Shown here in pieces: positions 20,644 through 27,838 of a stretch of DNA of 34,251 bases. How positions within the stretch are numbered: position 1 is the stretch's first letter; each line of letters opens with the position of its first letter. The notes under the pieces are model-generated. The model was not told the origin of the DNA and searched no databases. It saw nothing but the letters and a program-made list of their open reading frames with translations. The DNA lies in contig MSGZ01000005.1 in the NCBI GenBank assembly GCA_001940925.1, forward strand, positions 1 through 34,251, written 5' to 3'. Source of the DNA: Ruminococcus sp. Phil11 (GTDB lineage: Bacteria > Bacillota > Clostridia > Oscillospirales > Ruminococcaceae). Made by a program: the position numbers and the translations under genes.

Positions 20644-22872
20644 ATGAAAAGGGGTTGGTATATGATGAAACGTAAAACAGGAAGATTATTCGGTATTCTC
20701 TGTGCGATGTGCGTAGCTGTTTCGGGGGCGGCTTACGCGATGCCTGCCGCGGCGGTTGACGGTTTTGATCCGCAGACCGGAACATTCGGCATCCGCGCGG
20801 CCGGACAATGCGGGGACAATGTGACATGGTCGCTGGACGAGGAAACCGGCACCCTGACGATTTCCGGCACCGGCGACATGAAAATGACCGACCGGGAACT
20901 GATGTTCGGGCTGATGCCGCTGGCGCAATCCGTCACATCCGTTGTGATTGAAGAGGGTGTGACCGGTATCTGCGGCTCTGCGTTTGCCAATTATGTGAAC
21001 CTGACGTCCGTTTCACTGCCGGAGAGCCTGAAGCGTATCGGAAGGTATGCCTTCTTTACATGCAGGAGTCTGGAAGAACTGGACATTCCGGAAGGTGTCG
21101 GGGAGATCGGTCTGGCTGCATTCGCTTTGACATCGTGGCTGGAGCAGCAGAAGGAAACGCAAAGTATGGTCATTGCGGGCAGTGTGCTCATCTGCTGCGG
21201 AAACGGAAGCATCGGTGATCCGCTTACCGAGGAGGAGGCGCGCGCAATTGCGGGCGAGGATTTCCGTTATTCCGAAGGGGTCTACGAGCTGACGATTCCG
21301 GACGGCGTTCAGACCATTGCGGATGAAGCATTCTCCGGCTGCTGGGGGATGCTGAAGCTGACAGTACCGGAAGGCGTCGAAAAGATCGGCAGCAATGCAT
21401 TCTGCGGCTGCTATAATCTGTGTCAGGTATCTTTGCCGGATTCGCTGCAGGAGGTCGGCTCGCTGGCGTTCAGCGGAGCGGGACTCGGCAGTGACCTTGA
21501 TATTCCGGAGAGCGTGTGGCTGATCGCCCGCGACGCATTCCGTGCCACGGAGTGGCTGGAGCAGAAAAAAGCATCTGAGCCGTTTGTCATCATCAACGGA
21601 ATCCTGATCTCCGCAGGTACTGCAAGAACCGGCGAGGTTGTCATTCCGGACGGCGTCGAAAAGATCGGCTTGTATGCGTTCTGTCAGTGTGAGGAGATCA
21701 CCTCCGTGGTGATCCCGGACAGCGTGACGGAGATCGGTGAGGGCGCGTTCGCAGGCTGTACGCAGCTTGCGTCCGTACAGTTCCCGTCCGGTCTTGTATG
21801 CATCGGCGATAATGCCTTTTACAACTGCCCTGCACTGACGGCGGCTGATCTGCCGGCGGGTGTGAAGTCGGTCGGAGAAAATACCTTCTTCGGGTGCACA
21901 TCCCTGACTTCGCTGAATCTGCCGGAGCTGCTGGAAGCGATCGGCCCCTGTGCATTTGCGGAATGCCCTTCTCTGACGGATGTGGATTATCCGGATACCC
22001 TGAAATATATCGGGGAGGGGGCGTTCAGCGGTGACGATCTGCTTGAGATCATTCTGCCGGAAGGTCTGGAATCGCTCGGCGGCAGTGCTTTTTCGGATAA
22101 CACGCAGCTCGGAGATATCACGGTCCCGGAGGGGCTGCTTGATATCGGTGCCGGCGCATTTGACGGCACGCTCTGGCAGGATTCTCATCTGGATACGGAC
22201 ATGTTTGTCATCCTGAATGATGTGCTGATGCACGGCGGAACCGAGGCGGCAGGCGAGATCACAATTCCTGCGGGTGTCCGTGAAATCGCAGACGATGCGT
22301 TCCGGAACTGCGCTGAGCTGCTGAAGGTGCTGATCCCGGACACTGTGACGAAGATCGGCGACTCCGCCTTTGAAAACACCGGCCTCACAGAGGTTGTGAT
22401 TCCGGCAAACGTGAGCGAAATCGGTATGGATGCATTCGCACGGTGCGGGAATCTGAGAACGGTGACGCTGCCGGATGATCTGAAAACGATCGGGACAAAC
22501 GCGTTCTATGGCTGCTTCAATCTGGAAAATATCATTGTTCCGTCCGGCGTGACGGAGATCGCAGACAATGCATTTGCATCCTGCGGAAAGCTGACGCTCT
22601 GCGGTGAGGCAGGCTCCTGCGCGGAAAGCTATGCGAAGGAGCACCGCATCCCGTTTCAGGCACTGGATGTCAACCTGACCGGCGACGTCAACTGCAGCGG
22701 CAGTGTGGATGTTTCCGATGCGGTGCTGTTTGCGAGATTCCTGGTATCTGACAGCGGCGCGGTGATCTCGGGTCAGGGTCTTGCGAATGCAGACTGCGAC
22801 AAAAACGGCTGGCGCGATGACGCAGACCTCACAATGATTTTGCAGTTTATCGCGAAGAAGATCACCTTCTGA
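20644..22872 (+). CDS. Secreted leucine-rich-repeat (BspA-type) protein with C-terminal dockerin
   Basis: A secreted protein of about 742 residues. A signal peptide (ending near MPAAAVDG) is followed by an N-terminal strand domain (TWSLDEETGTLTISGTGDM). About fifteen LRR_5/BspA-type repeats then cover the middle, of the form IxxxAFxxCxxLxxVxLPxxLxxIG. Three repeats are interrupted by a conserved insert (WLEQQKETQ, WLEQKKASEP, LWQDSHLDTD). The last 65 residues are a dockerin with loops DVNCSGSVDVSD and DCDKNGWRDDAD. No enzyme domain is visible. BspA-type LRRs are usually binding or adhesion modules, so this may put a binding protein on the cellulosome. I start at the ATG at 20644 with GGAGG five bases upstream; ATGs at 20662 and 20665 are alternatives, and 20623 is too close to the promoter. 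Confidence 0.9.
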   Translation: MKRGWYMMKRKTGRLFGILCAMCVAVSGAAYAMPAAAVDGFDPQTGTFGIRAAGQCGDNVTWSLDEETGTLTISGTGDMKMTDRELMFGLMPLAQSVTSVVIEEGVTGICGSAFANYVNLTSVSLPESLKRIGRYAFFTCRSLEELDIPEGVGEIGLAAFALTSWLEQQKETQSMVIAGSVLICCGNGSIGDPLTEEEARAIAGEDFRYSEGVYELTIPDGVQTIADEAFSGCWGMLKLTVPEGVEKIGSNAFCGCYNLCQVSLPDSLQEVGSLAFSGAGLGSDLDIPESVWLIARDAFRATEWLEQKKASEPFVIINGILISAGTARTGEVVIPDGVEKIGLYAFCQCEEITSVVIPDSVTEIGEGAFAGCTQLASVQFPSGLVCIGDNAFYNCPALTAADLPAGVKSVGENTFFGCTSLTSLNLPELLEAIGPCAFAECPSLTDVDYPDTLKYIGEGAFSGDDLLEIILPEGLESLGGSAFSDNTQLGDITVPEGLLDIGAGAFDGTLWQDSHLDTDMFVILNDVLMHGGTEAAGEITIPAGVREIADDAFRNCAELLKVLIPDTVTKIGDSAFENTGLTEVVIPANVSEIGMDAFARCGNLRTVTLPDDLKTIGTNAFYGCFNLENIIVPSGVTEIADNAFASCGKLTLCGEAGSCAESYAKEHRIPFQALDVNLTGDVNCSGSVDVSDAVLFARFLVSDSGAVISGQGLANADCDKNGWRDDADLTMILQFIAKKITF

Positions 22873-22888
22873 TACAGGCTGAATCTGA

Positions 22889-22924
22889 GCGGGCGGGGCA
22901 GAGATGCTCTGCCCGCTTTTTCTT
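22889..22924 (+). terminator. Terminator of the LRR-dockerin gene
   Basis: Stem gcggggcagag / ctctgcccgc with one bulge and a 3-nt loop, followed by five T. Confidence 0.88.
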
Positions 22925-22965
22925 TGTCTGTTCCTGTGATACGCTGTATTTTTGCGGTCCGCAAT

Positions 22966-23265
22966 CCAAAGGGCTCTCCACGCTGCGCAATGAGTTTGCA
23001 AGCAAACTCACCCTTTGGAAACCTGTATGCGCCGAAGGCTGACGGCTGACTGTCGTCAGCCTGACGCTTTCGGCGCGGCTGCGAATCCCGCAGGGATTCG
23101 CTTAGGGACGCCCTCTATCGCAGGGCGGCCCTCTTTCAAAAACGATCCGCCGGATCGTTTTTGAAATTCACCCTTGCGGAGCTCTTTGCACGCTGGGGGA
23201 TTCCGCTCACTGCGGTGAGCGGCTTAGGGCTCTGCCCAACATGAAGGAACAAGTTTCTTCATGTT
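22966..23265. repeat. Chain of seven consecutive palindromes in a non-coding region
   Basis: Read left to right: ccaaaggg (22966) pairs with ccctttgg (23018) around an inner tgagtttg-caag-caaactca. gcgccgaa (23029) pairs with ttcggcgc (23076) around ggctgac-tgtc-gtcagcc. gcgaatccc-gca-gggattcgc covers 23081-23101. An agggacgccct/agggcggccct hairpin covers 23104-23132. A perfect 16-bp inverted repeat tttcaaaaacgatccg with a 1-base centre covers 23134-23166. ccgctcac-tgcg-gtgagcgg covers 23203-23222, and aacatgaag...cttcatgtt covers 23238-23265. No start signal or protein pattern was found on either strand. The dispersed repeat copy follows directly. Confidence 0.8.
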
Positions 23266-23270
23266 TAGAA

Positions 23271-23394
23271 CCCGCAAACTTTTGAAAAAGTTTGATCAAA
23301 ACTTTTATTTCTGCCCGACCGGTTACGCCCCTTCTGTCCACATAATGGGGTCTGTGGACTAGTCCCCAGCAGGGGCTTGGGGGCGGAGCCCCCA
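23271..23394. repeat. Dispersed palindromic 3'-flank repeat, copy 2
   Basis: The blocks gaaaaagtttgatcaaaac (23284), ggactagtcc (23356-23365) and gggggc-gga-gccccc (23379-23393) repeat the order seen at 1-100. The hairpin ends two bases before the gerAA stop codon, as copy 1 does near the hemZ stop. Confidence 0.75.
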
Positions 23395-23395
23395 T

Positions 23396-24847
23396 TTATG
23401 ATCCGTCGGAGACACCTCTGATATCCCTGATGCGGAAATTGCCCTGGGAAAGCCGGCGGAATCCGGCGCGGCAGAGGATATCATGCAGCTTTTTCGGCAG
23501 CACGGGCGCGACCGGCGCGGTCACGGGACAGCCGAACGCCTCCAGTCCGCAGATATGCAGCAGCAGTGCCGTACCCAGCAGCGCGACCGCGGGCAGTCCG
23601 GCGGCAGCCGCCGCCAGCACAAACGCCGGACGCAGCACCGTCAGCGCGGCGTGATGCTCAGGGATCACAAATCCCGCCGTTGCGGAAAGTGCCGCGACCG
23701 TCAGCACCGGCGTACTGAGCAGCCCCGCACTGACCGCCGCATCCCCGAGCAGCAGTCCGCCGATCATCCCGACCGCCCCGCCGACCGCCTTCGGCAGACG
23801 GAGCCCCGCCTCCCGCACGGTCTCGAACATGAACAGCACGCCGAGCAGCTCCGCGGCAGGCGAAAACGGCACGTTCTGTTCCGATTCGGTCAGCAGCCGG
23901 AGCAGCGTTTCATGCAGCAGTGCAGGATGATGCATCGCCGCCGCGAGATAACCCGCGGGCAGCAGCAGGGCCAGCAATGCTGCCAGATATTTCAGCCAGC
24001 GCAATAAAGTTGTATACGCAGGCGGATAATTATAATCGTCGAGCGTCTGAAAGGTCTCGCAGAGCAACTGCGGTACGACCAGCGCAAAGGGCGTACCGTC
24101 GATCAGAATGCCGGCTCTGCCCTCCGTGAGCTTGGCGCAGAACACATCCGGCCGCTCCGTCGTGCCGATGCTGCGGATCAGCTGCGTGTCGCTCTGTTCC
24201 AGGAACGGGCGGATATATCCGCTGGAGAGCACCGTTTCCAGCGGCAGCGATTTCAGCCGTTCGCGGATCTTTGTCAGCATATCCTCCGGCGCACGGCCGC
24301 GGAGATAACAAAGGCAGAGGTCGGTCTGCGAGAGCGTTCCGGCAGTCAGCAGCTCGAAGGTCAGCAGCGGCGATTTCATTCTCCGGCGGATCAGGGACAG
24401 ATTCGTGCGCAGCGGCTCGGTGAAGCCTTCCTTCGCACCGTAAATGTTCAGCTCGCCGGAGGGCTCCGTGATCCCGCGGGATGCGTAGCCCTGTATGCCG
24501 AACGCAAGTGCGGTATCTGCGCCGTCACAGAGCAGCACCGCAAATCCCGCATAGAGCAGATGCAGCACGGTATTCGTATCGTCAGCTTCGGCGGTATCGG
24601 CAGCGAACATGCGGTATGTCCGGAGAAAGCGGAGCAGCGTTCCGCCGTCTGTGCAGGGGATATCCAGCGCGGCAAGCGGCTTTGCGATCTGCTCGCCGAG
24701 CAGCGAGGCCGCGCACATGCCCTCGCAGGTGAGCAGCACGCAGGCGATGCCGCAGACGGTCATCCGGCTGACGACAAGGTCTGCGGAATCGCCCGCAGCA
24801 GCCTGCAGATGCTTCAGGTTCTGTTCGGCGGATGTGTTCAGCTTCAC
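23396..24847 (-). CDS. gerAA: GerA-family spore germination protein (GerAA)
   Basis: A 483-residue membrane protein. Its signature is GAKEGFTEPLRTNLSLIRRR at about residues 160-180, the hallmark of GerAA/SpoVAF proteins. A soluble N-terminal half is followed by several TM helices in the C-terminal half (LKYLAALLALLLPAGYLAA, then LLGTALLLHICGLEAF). GerAA is one subunit of the germinant receptor that detects amino acids or sugars and triggers spore germination. I start at a GTG at 24847, because AAAGAGGTG lies six bases upstream and the protein then begins VKLNTSAEQNL; the longer frame to 24907 would overlap the promoter. It is separated from gerAB-gerAC by an opposite-strand gene and a palindrome chain. 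Confidence 0.9.
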   Translation of the reverse strand: MKLNTSAEQNLKHLQAAAGDSADLVVSRMTVCGIACVLLTCEGMCAASLLGEQIAKPLAALDIPCTDGGTLLRFLRTYRMFAADTAEADDTNTVLHLLYAGFAVLLCDGADTALAFGIQGYASRGITEPSGELNIYGAKEGFTEPLRTNLSLIRRRMKSPLLTFELLTAGTLSQTDLCLCYLRGRAPEDMLTKIRERLKSLPLETVLSSGYIRPFLEQSDTQLIRSIGTTERPDVFCAKLTEGRAGILIDGTPFALVVPQLLCETFQTLDDYNYPPAYTTLLRWLKYLAALLALLLPAGYLAAAMHHPALLHETLLRLLTESEQNVPFSPAAELLGVLFMFETVREAGLRLPKAVGGAVGMIGGLLLGDAAVSAGLLSTPVLTVAALSATAGFVIPEHHAALTVLRPAFVLAAAAAGLPAVALLGTALLLHICGLEAFGCPVTAPVAPVLPKKLHDILCRAGFRRLSQGNFRIRDIRGVSDGS

Positions 24848-24876
24848 GGCGCGCACCTCTTTTTTCAGGATACCGG

Positions 24877-24906
24877 AAGTATGGCTGTTTCCGCGGGAAA
24901 TATGCA
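24877..24906 (-). promoter_or_regulatory. Sigma-G-like (forespore) promoter of gerAA
   Basis: On the minus strand, TGCATA (24901-24906), a 17-nt spacer and CATACTT (24877-24883) lie about 30 nt before the GTG start. This fits the Bacillus sigma-G pattern TGMATA / CATAMTA. No sigma-A pair was seen there, in contrast with nearly all other genes of the window. Confidence 0.55.
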
Positions 24907-25031
24907 TTTATGCGCGCGATGCGCCCTTCGCAAATTTTTTGTGACGTGCGGCGTCTTTTTTCTGTCTGTATAGATGAGGGGCAATGCAGCGGCTGTATCT
25001 GTAATTTCATATTTATTTCAGAATCGGAATG

Positions 25032-25060
25032 TTGCAATTTCGCGGCGGATATGCTATAAT
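25032..25060 (+). promoter_or_regulatory. Sigma-A promoter of the CapA-like gene
   Basis: TTGCAA (25032-25037), 17 nt, TATAAT (25055-25060), leaving a leader of about 78 nt. Confidence 0.8.
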
Positions 25061-25144
25061 ATAAAAGTACACGCAAAAAAACGCGGCGGCTGTATGCGCC
25101 GGAAGCATATAAACGGATTGTGCCACAGAAAGGAATCTCATCGT

Positions 25145-26407
25145 ATGAAACACATCGGAAAGCTCGCGGCAGGACTGACGCTGTTCTCTGTTCTGCTGAT
25201 CGGCAGCGGCTGCGCTGCAAGCGGAGAAGGTCCCGGCTTTGAAAGCATCGAACCGGCCGAAGCGGAGACTGCACCGGTCACGCTTGCGACAACGACGACG
25301 GTTATCACCACTACAACGGAACCGCCCGTTCCGCCCGATATCACGGTCAATATGCTGGCAGTCGGAGACAATCTGGTGCAGACCTATGTTTATCTGGCTG
25401 CGCAGGCGCAGTCCTATGACGGCAGCTCCTATAACTTCACGCCGCTGTACGAGAATATCCGCTCCTATGTCGATGCGGCCGATGTGGCAATCATCAATCA
25501 GGAAACGCTGATCTGCGGCGAGGGCTGGGAGGTCTCCGGCTCGAACTTCAATTTCAATTCGCCGCCGCAGCTCGGTGAGGACATGGTCAATCTCGGCTTC
25601 GATATCTTTACCATTGCCAACAACCACATGCTGGATAAAACGGCCGCGGGTCTTTCCGCGTCGCTGGATTACTGGGACGGCATGATGCAGAAATATCCGA
25701 TCCTTGCGGTCGGTGCCTACCGCGATGAGGCCGATCAGAACCGCATCCGCGTGCAGGATGTCAATGGCATGAAGATCGCATATCTGGCCTATACCGAGCA
25801 TATGAACGGCTATTCGCTCCCGGCGGATTCCCCGCTCCGCGTCGGACTGACCTCGGACGAAGCCCTCATGGAGCGGCAGATCAGAGAGGCGAAGGAGATC
25901 GCCGATGCTGTCATCGTCGCTGCGCACTGGGGCGATGAGGACACGCATACCGTCCGTCCGCAGGTGCAGGAGCTCGCGCACAAGATGATCGGCTGGGGTG
26001 CCGATGTGATCCTCGGCTCGCACCCGCACACCGCGCAGACCATGGAATATGTTGAGCGTGAGGACGGCTCCATGGGCTTTGTATATTATTCACTCGGCAA
26101 CTTCATTTCCGCACAGACCGACAACTTCAACATGGTCGGCGAAATGGGCACCTTTGATCTCGTCAAGGACGGCGCGACCGGAAATGTCAGCGTGCTGAAC
26201 GTCGGCTGCGTGCCGGTCATCACGCATTATGACAACGGCCAGTTCGCAAATCTGCGGCTGTATCCTTATAATATGTATACGCCGGAGCTCGCCGCCTCGC
26301 ACGGCCTGCCCTATGCGCCGATGGGCACCGCAAAGACCTTCAGCATGGACGTCATCAACTGGATCATTGAACAGAACATCCCGCAGGAATTCCGGCGGCT
26401 TGACTGA
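25145..26407 (+). CDS. CapA-family lipoprotein (PGA_cap metallophosphatase-like)
   Basis: A 420-residue surface lipoprotein: signal peptide with lipobox IGSGC (Cys near residue 22), a Thr-rich linker (LATTTTVITTTTEPPVPPD) and a CapA/PgsA-like domain with a calcineurin-type phosphoesterase fold. Metal-site signatures are LAVGDNLVQ, NQETLI, ANNHMLDK, AAHWGDE and GSHPHTAQ, and the family ending YYSLGNFIS is present. CapA proteins take part in polyglutamate capsule handling, but many clostridial members have no known substrate and no capBC partner, as here. The ATG at 25145 has AGAAAGGA ten bases upstream; a longer frame from 24974 lies upstream of the promoter. It is a single-gene unit with its own promoter and terminator. 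Confidence 0.9.
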   Translation: MKHIGKLAAGLTLFSVLLIGSGCAASGEGPGFESIEPAEAETAPVTLATTTTVITTTTEPPVPPDITVNMLAVGDNLVQTYVYLAAQAQSYDGSSYNFTPLYENIRSYVDAADVAIINQETLICGEGWEVSGSNFNFNSPPQLGEDMVNLGFDIFTIANNHMLDKTAAGLSASLDYWDGMMQKYPILAVGAYRDEADQNRIRVQDVNGMKIAYLAYTEHMNGYSLPADSPLRVGLTSDEALMERQIREAKEIADAVIVAAHWGDEDTHTVRPQVQELAHKMIGWGADVILGSHPHTAQTMEYVEREDGSMGFVYYSLGNFISAQTDNFNMVGEMGTFDLVKDGATGNVSVLNVGCVPVITHYDNGQFANLRLYPYNMYTPELAASHGLPYAPMGTAKTFSMDVINWIIEQNIPQEFRRLD

Positions 26408-26432
26408 CGCATCCTGAAATGCATATTAAGAT

Positions 26433-26487
26433 AACCCGCGTGCATAAACTGCCGGAAACGGCACGGGTTTGTGCACGCGGGTTTTTC
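26433..26487 (+). terminator. Terminator of the CapA-like gene
   Basis: A long hairpin: aacccgcgtgca pairs with tgcacgcgggtt, with inner pairing gccg/cggc, followed by a T-run of five at 26481-26486. Confidence 0.85.
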
Positions 26488-26552
26488 GTCGGCGGATTGC
26501 ATAAATTAAGTAAGGATTATTTATCTATAATGACAAAAACGGTACCGAAGTC

Positions 26553-26581
26553 TTGACTTTGGACTGTGCGTCTATTATAAT
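26553..26581 (+). promoter_or_regulatory. Sigma-A promoter of the scaffoldin cluster
   Basis: TTGACT (26553-26558), 17 nt, perfect TATAAT (26576-26581). It is the only clear promoter before scaC, and none is evident before scaA or scaB, so all three are probably one transcript. Confidence 0.75.
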
Positions 26582-26587
26582 GATAAT

Positions 26588-26808
26588 AAGCCGTACTGTG
26601 CGGGTACGTATACCCTTTTGCATTTCGGACGCTCGGACAGAGCCCCGGAACCGTGAAAGGCTGTGCCTGCGCTGCGGAAATTTTGCGGCAGACTGTTCCG
26701 CTGTATGCCCTAACTGTACGGCGGCAGAACATGCCCGCGGTCATCAAAAGGAATGTATCAGCGCATTTCCTGATGATCTTACTCTATCATGAAAGAAGGA
26801 GGAAAGGA
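26588..26808 (+). other. Long (about 220 nt) leader before scaC, with a cryptic Cys-rich frame
   Basis: The transcript from the promoter would run about 220 nt before the scaC ATG. In another frame, ending at 26792, the sequence reads RLCLRCGNFAADC...CPNC, a CX2C-X-CX2C zinc-ribbon-like pattern. That frame has no ribosome site and its first ATG (26580) overlaps the -10 box, so expression is doubtful. It may be an old gene remnant or a regulatory leader. Confidence 0.4.
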
Positions 26809-27633
26809 ATGAAGGCGCAGAAGGCGGCAGCCGGTGTGCTTGCATTCTGTATGGCGTACAGTCCTTCGGCGGTTCAACTCAGCCGGGCTGCGGCTGCGGA
26901 GGAGGCACTGACTGCGATCGCTGTGGATACAGCCGTCGCGGACGGGAACGGTGCGTTCACTGCAACAGTCTATCTGAATCAGCTGCCAGAGACGGGGCTG
27001 TGTGCGGCAGAATTTGCGATCGCATACGACGCTGCTGCTCTGAGCATCACCGATGTAAAGCTGCTGTACGACACAGGTGCACAGAATGCAGAAGACTTTG
27101 CGAAGCTGGAGCAGCCGGTCTTTTCTTATGAGGATCAGGACGGCAGGCTTTGGATTCGCTGGGGAACCGGATTGATGAATGCAGACTACTGGCTCAAAGA
27201 GGAACAGGCCTTTTTCACGGTCAGCGGAACACTGTCGGAGAATATGCCGGCAGGCACGCGGACAGAACTGAGACTCGTTCCGGCGGCGGGGGAGACCGCT
27301 CAGGCGGAAATAGCCGCAGGCTATGTGGATGCAGACGGGAAAGCGCATTACTGTAAAACATCTGTGACACACGGCGCAGTCTGGAAACCGATTGACGAGA
27401 CCGGTGCAACCATGTACGGGGATCTCAATCTGGACGGACAGCGGACGGTGTCGGACGCGGTGATGATGCATCGGGCACTTGCGGAGGGGCTTGCTTTAAG
27501 CGCCGCAGGATACGCAAATGCAGATTGTGAGTTCGACGGGCTGCTGACAATCGCTGATGTCATGCTGCTGCTGAGATATCTCCAGAGTGAGAATCCGGAC
27601 GCGGCTGTGCTCGGCGCACGGCGAAGCTCATAA
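26809..27633 (+). CDS. scaC: ScaC-like adaptor scaffoldin: one cohesin plus dockerin
   Basis: A 274-residue secreted protein: signal peptide (about 1-30), one cohesin-like domain (about 33-192; AIAVDTAVADGNGAF, then CAAEFAIAYDAAALSITDV) and a C-terminal dockerin (202-262) with loops DLNLDGQRTVSD and DCEFDGLLTIAD. In Ruminococcus flavefaciens ScaC is such an adaptor: its dockerin binds a ScaA cohesin while its own cohesin recruits a different enzyme set. The cohesin here clearly differs from those of the next two genes, as expected for a changed specificity. The start at 26809 follows AAGGAGG by six bases; a longer frame from a GTG at 26653 lacks both signal peptide and ribosome site. It is first in the scaC-scaA-scaB order known from R. 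flavefaciens. Confidence 0.85.
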   Translation: MKAQKAAAGVLAFCMAYSPSAVQLSRAAAAEEALTAIAVDTAVADGNGAFTATVYLNQLPETGLCAAEFAIAYDAAALSITDVKLLYDTGAQNAEDFAKLEQPVFSYEDQDGRLWIRWGTGLMNADYWLKEEQAFFTVSGTLSENMPAGTRTELRLVPAAGETAQAEIAAGYVDADGKAHYCKTSVTHGAVWKPIDETGATMYGDLNLDGQRTVSDAVMMHRALAEGLALSAAGYANADCEFDGLLTIADVMLLLRYLQSENPDAAVLGARRSS

Positions 27634-27838
27634 CACGGGGAATGCAGACAACGGGTAAGCTGCTTTCCGCGATCCGTGATATGCTGCCGGGAGGCGCGTA
27701 TCAACTGCAACATTTCAGACGGCCGGCAAATGCCGCAAAGAAACGCCGGACCGAACCACAAAGAAAACCAGAAAACAAATGTGTTTGAACCGGGCAGAGC
27801 GGCGACCCGGGAAGAAAACCAGAAAGGAATAAGTTGTC

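Noticed and set aside
21013..23001. A 662-residue minus-strand frame opposite the LRR gene
   Set aside because: It reflects the antisense of LRR repeats and runs through the LRR terminator into the palindrome region.
22966..23394. Possible CRISPR array
   Set aside because: The palindromes differ from each other and there is no constant repeat with regular spacers, nor any cas gene.
23207..23395. Small minus-strand frame in the repeat region after gerAA
   Set aside because: It consists of the dispersed repeat and palindromes, with no ribosome site.
26653..26808. Upstream start for the ScaC-like gene
   Set aside because: The extension has no signal-peptide form, while the ATG at 26809 has a strong AAGGAGG and starts a proper signal peptide.
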